The position numbers and the translations under genes are program-made. Below, one piece after another: positions 5,946-9,819 of a stretch of 9,819 nt of DNA (the stretch's first letter is position 1; the number at the start of each line of letters is the position of its first letter). The notes beneath the pieces were generated by a model, which did not search any database, was not told the origin of the DNA, and saw only the letters and a program-made list of their open reading frames with translations. Origin of the DNA: Novosphingobium sp. (lineage in GTDB: Bacteria > Pseudomonadota > Alphaproteobacteria > Sphingomonadales > Sphingomonadaceae); contig JAJTFU010000082.1 of NCBI GenBank assembly GCA_021299075.1, forward strand, positions 1-9,819, given 5' to 3'.

Positions 5946-6326
5946 TTAGTCCGCTGCGCGGCTGACGTTGCCGGTACGCGCCCAGGCGCCGGCCTCTTCC
6001 AGCTTCGCCAGCGGGAAGCACTGGATCTCGGCGGCGTAGAACGGCGCGAAGACCTTCATGGTCGGCTCGACCCAGCCCATGTCGCTGACGATCGCGACGT
6101 GCTTCAACCAGTTGCGGTGGGTGGCGTGGAACACAAGGTCCTTGGGCCAGATCGACCAATCGACATGGCCGAAATGGCGCAGCACGCAGACCAGGTTGAG
6201 CTTGTCGTGGCTCTGCAGCGCATCGTCGATCGCGCTGATGACCTTGGCATATTCATCGCCGGTCATCGCGCCATCAAGCGTCAGTTCGGCAAAGCCTGCC
6301 GCCCTGTCACATTCCACTGCCAGCAT
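5946..6326 (-). CDS. SpoIIAA-like (STAS-superfamily) small protein
   Basis: This 126-residue soluble protein resembles the SpoIIAA-like family (Pfam SpoIIAA-like, distantly STAS/SEC14). It starts with a strand pair AVECDRAAGFAELTLDGAMTGDEYAKVISAIDDAL (3-37), then LNLVCVLRHFGHVD (43-56), a helix with WPKDLVFHATHRNWLKHVAIVSDMGWVEPTMKVFAPF (60-96), and ends with AEIQCFPLAKLEEAGAWA (99-116). Family members are often called STAS/SEC14-domain proteins, and some bind lipids; no function can be assigned here. The frame is open further upstream to 6473, but AGGAGG at 6332-6337, 5 nt before the ATG at 6326, fixes the start and gives the usual family length. It is last in the gpsA operon, 82 nt after the broken coiled-coil gene, and converges on uvrB with 6 nt between stops. 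Confidence 0.8.
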   Translation of the reverse strand: MLAVECDRAAGFAELTLDGAMTGDEYAKVISAIDDALQSHDKLNLVCVLRHFGHVDWSIWPKDLVFHATHRNWLKHVAIVSDMGWVEPTMKVFAPFYAAEIQCFPLAKLEEAGAWARTGNVSRAAD

Positions 6327-6331
6327 TGCTG

Positions 6332-6337
6332 CCTCCT
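6332..6337 (-). promoter_or_regulatory. Strong ribosome binding site of the SpoIIAA-like gene
   Basis: The minus strand reads AGGAGG, a perfect Shine-Dalgarno core, 5 nt before the ATG at 6326-6324. It decides the start against a frame that stays open another 49 codons upstream into the preceding gene. Confidence 0.8.
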
Positions 6338-6408
6338 CTCGTGGCGCGACCACCAGCGGCAGCATGGCAGGGGCGACGGCCAATGCATTGACCGCCGTCA
6401 AAGGCGGC

Positions 6409-7117
6409 TCAGACCTTGGCGTAGTAGGCCAGGGCCTTGTCGGTCCATTTGAGCGCGCGGCCGGCAGGGCCACGGATGCCCTTTTCCGGAGCGTCTGGAG
6501 AGTCGGCGGCGACCATCGGATGGTCGTACAGCCGCTCCATCGCCGCTTTCCCGGCCCGAAGCTGAGCCTCCTTCAACCGTGGTTCCGCAGTGTATTCAGT
6601 CGCCCATTTGGTCGTGCCACGGATGGCATCGGCTAGGGTCCAGACGAACTTGAGGCGCAGCCCTTCCAGGTCTGGCGATGCGCTGATCCGGGCCGCCGCG
6701 CCGATCAGATGGTCATAGGCTTCGACCGTGCGGCGCCGGCGCAGCACTTCGGCAGCGGCATAGAATTCTCCTGGCGGCGTCGATCTCGTCAACCGGCGCG
6801 TCGGTATCGATGGCCGCGACGATCTCGCTCAACTGTTGGTTGGCATCCTTCAGCGTCTCAACCTGCTCCTTGGCCTCGGCCACCTGTTGCTTCAATTCGC
6901 GCAACTCAATCTCGAAATCGCCGAACTTGGCTGAAGCAACGTGTTCGCGCAGCTTCGACAGCACGGCGGGATTGCGGACGAGCCACACGATCAGGCCCAG
7001 TAGCAGTACAAGCCAGGCCGGCAATCAGTCAGCCAGCAGTTTCAGGTAGTTGAACAGCGGATCGTTGGCCATGGTCGCCCGCACGGCGCCCTTGGCTGCA
7101 GCCAGAAGATCCAGCAT
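6409..7117 (-). pseudogene. Membrane-anchored coiled-coil protein gene, broken by an in-frame TGA and a +1 frameshift
   Basis: Three open pieces in a row look like one former gene of about 235 codons. Piece 1 starts at the ATG at 7117 (GAGGGGGGCAGG just upstream, 13 nt after the HhH gene stop) and encodes MLDLLAAAKGAVRATMANDP then LFNYLKLLAD before a TGA at 7027-7025. Piece 2 continues in the same frame with a membrane helix LPAWLVLLLGLIVWLV, a KFGDFEIELREL stretch and a coiled coil (about 6950-6810), up to DEIDAAR. Near 6772-6766 the frame must skip one base (AGG, extra A, GAA) to continue into piece 3, EFYAAAEVLRRRRTVEAYDHLIGAAARI and onward to the TGA at 6411-6409. The total of 709 bases is 236 codons plus one base. 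Pieces 2 and 3 could only start separately at TTG codons, and neither has a convincing ribosome site. I do not recognise the family. Alternatives are sequencing errors, or separate small proteins. Confidence 0.65.
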
Positions 7118-7130
7118 CGTCCTGCCCCCC

Positions 7131-7805
7131 TCAGACCTTGCCGAACTTGGCTTCGAACCCGGCGGTGTCGCCGGCGGCGAGGAACTTGGCCTGTTCGACC
7201 CAGCTGTCCTTGGCCGGACGGCCGGCGAAGGCGCCGAGCTTGGTGTCGAGCGCGGCCAGGTCGGCCTCGGTCATCGCCGCGATCTGGGCGAAGGTGGTGA
7301 TGCCGAGTTCGGGCAGCAGCTTCTGCAGCTTGGGACCGAGGCCCTTGATCCGTGACAGGTCATCTGGCGCGGCTAGGGCAGCGGCAGCCGGCTTGGGCTC
7401 AGCCTTGGGCTTGGGCGCAGGCTTGGGCTTCGGCTCGGCCTTTGCCACGGGTTGGGCCTTGGGTTTCGGCTCGGCCTTGGGTTTCGGCTCGGCCTTGGGC
7501 TTGGGCGCAGCCTTGGGTTTGGGCGCGGGCGCGGCCTTGGCCTCGGCTACCGGAACCGGCTCAGCCACGGGCACGGGTTCCGGCGCGGGAGCAGGCGCGA
7601 TCACCGGCTCGATCTTGGCGGCCGGCGGCGCATCGATCAGCGCCTGGTTGCGCGCGGCGGGGGCGGCGCCCTCATCTAGCACGTCGGGCTTGTAGCTGCG
7701 TTCACGCGGGGCGCTGGAGCGGCCGAACAGGTACCAGACCAACAGCAGGCCAAAGACCAGCGCGCCGGCAAAGATCAGCAGGTTGGGATTGGACAGATCG
7801 ATCAT
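7131..7805 (-). CDS. Membrane-anchored helix-hairpin-helix protein with Lys/Pro/Ala repeat linker
   Basis: This 224-residue protein has three parts. Residues 8-27 (NLLIFAGALVFGLLLVWYLF) form one membrane helix, followed at once by positive residues (GRSSAPRERSYK). The positive-inside rule therefore puts the C-terminal part in the cytoplasm. Residues 60-146 are a low-complexity linker of AEPKPK-type repeats. Residues 148-210 are a helix-hairpin-helix domain (DDLSRIKGLGPKLQKLLPELGITTFAQIAAMTEADLAAL), with the IKGLGPKLQKLL hairpin that in other proteins binds DNA backbone without sequence preference. The domain resembles those in proteins annotated as predicted flap-endonuclease-like, but no nuclease residues are present. 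The ATG overlaps the flippase stop as ATGA, so translation is coupled. Function is unknown: tethering DNA to the membrane, or a protein-protein role of the hairpin, are both possible. Confidence 0.82.
   Translation of the reverse strand: MIDLSNPNLLIFAGALVFGLLLVWYLFGRSSAPRERSYKPDVLDEGAAPAARNQALIDAPPAAKIEPVIAPAPAPEPVPVAEPVPVAEAKAAPAPKPKAAPKPKAEPKPKAEPKPKAQPVAKAEPKPKPAPKPKAEPKPAAAALAAPDDLSRIKGLGPKLQKLLPELGITTFAQIAAMTEADLAALDTKLGAFAGRPAKDSWVEQAKFLAAGDTAGFEAKFGKV
7389..7529 (-). repeat. Tandem AEPKPK-type coding repeat in the HhH protein linker
   Basis: Protein residues 93-139 are built from AEPKPK and APKPK units. At DNA level an 18-bp unit is perfectly repeated at 7455-7472 and 7473-7490, with degenerate copies on both sides. 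Such arrays change length by slippage, so linker length may vary between strains. The plus strand here is rich in short CTTGGG/GGCTTGGG runs only because of this coding repeat. Confidence 0.85.
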
Positions 7806-9256
7806 TGCTTGCCTTCCTGTGCGGGATCAGCCGAGCCGCCCACGTTCTTGCGAAACAGCACGCGGTCTTCCGGACCGAAGCCCTTGTGCCAGATAACGAA
7901 GCCATAAGTGAAGAGGATCGCGGGCAGACCCAGCGCCAGCTCGGCCCATTCGGGCAGGAACCGGGTGGCCGCCCAGCCGATCAGCACCGCCGGAGCCCGC
8001 CCGAGCAGCCAGCCCTTGGCCAGCGAGGCAAAGCCCAGCGCGAGCAGCAGCGCGCCGGCAGCGGCAGCGGCGGCAAACTTGTCGCCCAGTTCGTAGTGCC
8101 GCACCAGCATGATCCCGCCGACAGTCAAGCCGGCCTGAAGCGCGATCGTCGCCAGCGAGAGCCACAGGTTCTTGAGCCGCGCGACATAGACCAGCGCCGC
8201 CTCGCTCACCACGGCGGTGGCGGCAACCACTTCGGCCATCAGCAGGAAGGTCAGCGCGCCGGTCCCGCCGACGAATTGCGGGCCGATCAGGCCCATCACG
8301 GCCTCACCCGGAATGGCCAGCGCTAGGGCAATCCCGGCCTGGGCGGCAATGATCCAGAAGCCGACCTGGTTGACCTGCGCCGCAATCGCCGCGCGGTTGC
8401 CATCGCGCAGGTTGCGGGTGATGACCGGGCCGAGGATCGGCTCGAAACTGGTCTTGAGCTTCTGCGGCAGCGAGGCAACCTGCTGCGCCGCGTAATAGAC
8501 CCCCACCGCGACCGGCGAGGTAAAGAAGCCGAGCAGCGCGATATCAAGCTTGCGGGTGCCCCATTCGACCATGTCCGCCCCGGCCAGCGGCGCGGACAGC
8601 AGCGCCAGCTTGCCCAGCCGCAGCGGGTGCGGGTGCCACCCCCGTGGCAGGCCGAAAGTCCGCAGCAAGGGCCACAGCGCCACCAGCAGCGCGGCGATCT
8701 TGGCGAGGATGAACGACAGCGCGAGGCCCGCCGCGGGCAGGATGAACAGGAAGGCCACCGCCGCCAACGTCTGCACCCACGGCTCAACCAGCGAGCGCGC
8801 CCGCACCGTTGCGGCAATGTTGTAGCGATAGGCCAGCGCGGCCAGCGCAATATCGGTCAGCGCATTGGCGACGATCGCCAGCGGCAGCAGCCGGTCCCAT
8901 TCGTTGTACTGGCCGCTGGGGAACATCGGCGCGGGGAACAGGTAAAGCAGCGCCGCCGCGCCCAGTGAGATTAGCAGAGTCAGCGTCATCGCATCGGCGA
9001 TCACGTGGACTTCCTCACGCGGGTCTTCGGACAACCGCTGGGCAATGCCGCGGCGCTGCCCCAGCACGCAGAGCTGGGCGATCAGTTCGACAATCACCAG
9101 CGCCGAGGCATAACGCCCCAGCGCCTCAACCCCATAGAACCGCCCGGCGATGAACAGGAACGGCGCCGTACCCCCCAGCCGCAGCACGAAACCGAGGAAA
9201 TTGGTGCGTCCACCCTTGGCAAGGGCGGCAATGTCCTGATCGGGGGGCTGGCTCAC
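7802..9256 (-). CDS. Oligosaccharide flippase family (Wzx/MOP superfamily) polysaccharide export protein
   Basis: This 484-residue, strongly hydrophobic protein has about 12-14 membrane segments spread along its length, as in MOP-superfamily lipid-linked sugar flippases (usual length 400-500). The N-terminus shows the family style: a short polar start, then ALAKGGRTNFLGFVLRLGGTAPFLFIAGRFYGVEALGRYASAL, matching the helix 1 to helix 2 pattern with the G-x-Y-A segment. The second half begins with the LDIALLGFFTSPVAVGVYYAAQQVASLPQ motif (about 237-265), typical of the inner repeat. These proteins move undecaprenyl-linked oligosaccharide across the inner membrane for O-antigen, capsule or exopolysaccharide assembly. 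No glycosyltransferase is visible next to it, so the polymer is unknown. It starts at GTG (9256-9254), overlapping the gpsA stop by 4 nt (GTGA), and its own stop overlaps the next start (ATGA). Translation of the three genes is probably coupled. Confidence 0.85.
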   Translation of the reverse strand: MSQPPDQDIAALAKGGRTNFLGFVLRLGGTAPFLFIAGRFYGVEALGRYASALVIVELIAQLCVLGQRRGIAQRLSEDPREEVHVIADAMTLTLLISLGAAALLYLFPAPMFPSGQYNEWDRLLPLAIVANALTDIALAALAYRYNIAATVRARSLVEPWVQTLAAVAFLFILPAAGLALSFILAKIAALLVALWPLLRTFGLPRGWHPHPLRLGKLALLSAPLAGADMVEWGTRKLDIALLGFFTSPVAVGVYYAAQQVASLPQKLKTSFEPILGPVITRNLRDGNRAAIAAQVNQVGFWIIAAQAGIALALAIPGEAVMGLIGPQFVGGTGALTFLLMAEVVAATAVVSEAALVYVARLKNLWLSLATIALQAGLTVGGIMLVRHYELGDKFAAAAAAGALLLALGFASLAKGWLLGRAPAVLIGWAATRFLPEWAELALGLPAILFTYGFVIWHKGFGPEDRVLFRKNVGGSADPAQEGKQ

Positions 9257-9819
9257 GCGAGTTCGCCCTCGGCCCGGAGCGGCCGGGCAAGCAGTTCGGC
9301 CACGACTTGCCGCGCGGGTGCTTGCCCCGCCAGCAGCCGCGCCACTGCATCGACAATCGGCATGGCGATCCCGCGCGCATCCGCCAGTTCGGCCAGGACC
9401 GGCGCGGTGTGCGCGCCTTCGGCCACGCTGAGCTTGCCGGACAGGGCCTCGGCCGCGCTCATCCCTTCGCCCAGCGCCTTGCCGAGCCTGAAGTTGCGGC
9501 TGGAGGTGGAGGAACAGGTCAGCACCAGATCACCCAGCCCGCACAGCCCGGCCAGCGTCTCGGCCCGCGCGCCGAGCGCCAGTCCGAACCGCGTCATCTC
9601 GGCATAGCCGCGGGCGATCAGCGCGGCGCGGGCGTTCTGGCCCAGCCCCAGCCCCTCGACTACGCCGCAGGCAATCGCGAGGACATTCTTGACCGCGCCG
9701 CCGATCTCCGCCCCGACCACATCGTCCGAATAATAGGGCCGCAGCGTGGGGCGCGAGAGTGCGGCGGAGAGCCGCGCCCATTGCGCTTCGCCGCCAGCAC
9801 AGGCCAGCGTCACGGCCGT
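9253..9819 (-). CDS. gpsA: NAD(P)H-dependent glycerol-3-phosphate dehydrogenase, C-terminal part (cut by window edge)
   Basis: GpsA reduces dihydroxyacetone phosphate to sn-glycerol 3-phosphate, the backbone for phospholipid synthesis, in the cytoplasm. The window holds the last 188 codons of a protein usually about 330 residues long; the Rossmann NAD-binding half lies beyond the right edge. The visible part is the helical C-terminal domain. It has GAEIGGAVKNVLAIACGVVEGLGLGQNARAALIARGYAEM, with the conserved active-site Lys in GAVKN; then GLGDLVLTCSSTSSRNFRLGKALGEG, with the substrate/cofactor SRN Arg; and SVAEGAHTAPVLAELA. All these motifs are intact. It is the first visible gene of the minus-strand operon and its TGA overlaps the GTG start of the flippase. 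The gene start and any promoter lie outside the window. Confidence 0.96.
   Translation of the reverse strand, partial: TAVTLACAGGEAQWARLSAALSRPTLRPYYSDDVVGAEIGGAVKNVLAIACGVVEGLGLGQNARAALIARGYAEMTRFGLALGARAETLAGLCGLGDLVLTCSSTSSRNFRLGKALGEGMSAAEALSGKLSVAEGAHTAPVLAELADARGIAMPIVDAVARLLAGQAPARQVVAELLARPLRAEGELA

Noticed and set aside
6392..6407. CCGCC/GGCGG hairpin with a 6-nt loop just after the stop of the broken coiled-coil gene.
   Set aside because: Only 5 bp, with no T-run on the minus strand; too weak to be called a terminator in GC-rich DNA.
213..6925. A 16-base identical word (AATCTCGAAATCGCCG) occurs near 213-230 and again near 6908-6925.
   Set aside because: Both copies code on the minus strand for the same short peptide GDFEI in unrelated proteins (the LytTR domain and the coiled-coil gene). 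Flanks do not match, so this is coincidence of coding, not a repeat element.
7352..8326. A long open frame of 324 codons on the plus strand opposite the HhH and flippase genes.
   Set aside because: It is low-complexity Trp/Ala/Arg-rich translation of the antisense of the PKPKAE repeat and of GC-rich membrane codons; no ribosome site and no family pattern.

Overview
The window reads as a piece of an alphaproteobacterial chromosome, most likely from a sphingomonad (Sphingomonadales). This rests on the high GC content, the alphaproteobacterial type of UvrB (with an N-terminal extension of about 35 residues), an alphaproteobacterial LexA box of the form GAAC-N7-GAAC, Caulobacter-like promoter elements, and the family mix (membrane-bound LytTR regulator, OpgC-like acyltransferase, SpoIIAA-like protein). 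The assignment is inferred from protein style, not from a database search. No rRNA, tRNA, CRISPR array, insertion sequence or phage gene was seen.

Left block (1 to about 3050), with lower GC than the rest (about 50-60% in sampled 60-base lines). The first 18 codons of a probable short-chain dehydrogenase run off the left edge on the minus strand. Next, also on the minus strand, is a four-helix membrane protein with a C-terminal LytTR DNA-binding domain. Divergent from it, on the plus strand, are an acyltransferase-3 family membrane protein and a CPBP (CAAX-type) intramembrane protease, 38 nt apart and probably co-transcribed. The divergent intergenic region holds a perfect 8-bp inverted repeat that covers the Shine-Dalgarno of the acyltransferase.

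Middle block (about 3050 to 5940), plus strand. It holds a small, divergent cold-shock-domain protein with a candidate promoter about 120 nt upstream, a 51-residue protein of unknown function, and a complete uvrB (728 aa). The uvrB start region is unusually legible. A LexA box lies between a -35-like and a -10-like element, the predicted transcription start falls on or next to the ATG, and no Shine-Dalgarno is present. This suggests SOS control and a leaderless transcript.

Right block (5946 to 9819), minus strand, converging on uvrB with only 6 nt between stop codons. In transcription order it holds gpsA (3' part only, cut by the right edge), a Wzx/MOP-type oligosaccharide flippase, a membrane-anchored helix-hairpin-helix protein with a Lys/Pro/Ala repeat linker, a membrane/coiled-coil gene broken by an in-frame TGA and a frameshift, and a small SpoIIAA-like (STAS) protein. 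The first three genes are joined by 4-nt overlaps (GTGA, ATGA) and the fourth follows after 13 nt, so this is an operon. It mixes a phospholipid-precursor enzyme and a lipid-linked glycan flippase with small membrane-associated proteins of unknown role.

Most of the window is ordinary chromosome. The points most worth a second look are the doubly broken coiled-coil gene, the leaderless/LexA architecture of uvrB, the hairpin over the acyltransferase ribosome site, and the membrane-tethered HhH protein in an envelope operon. I did not find a clearly new biological system.
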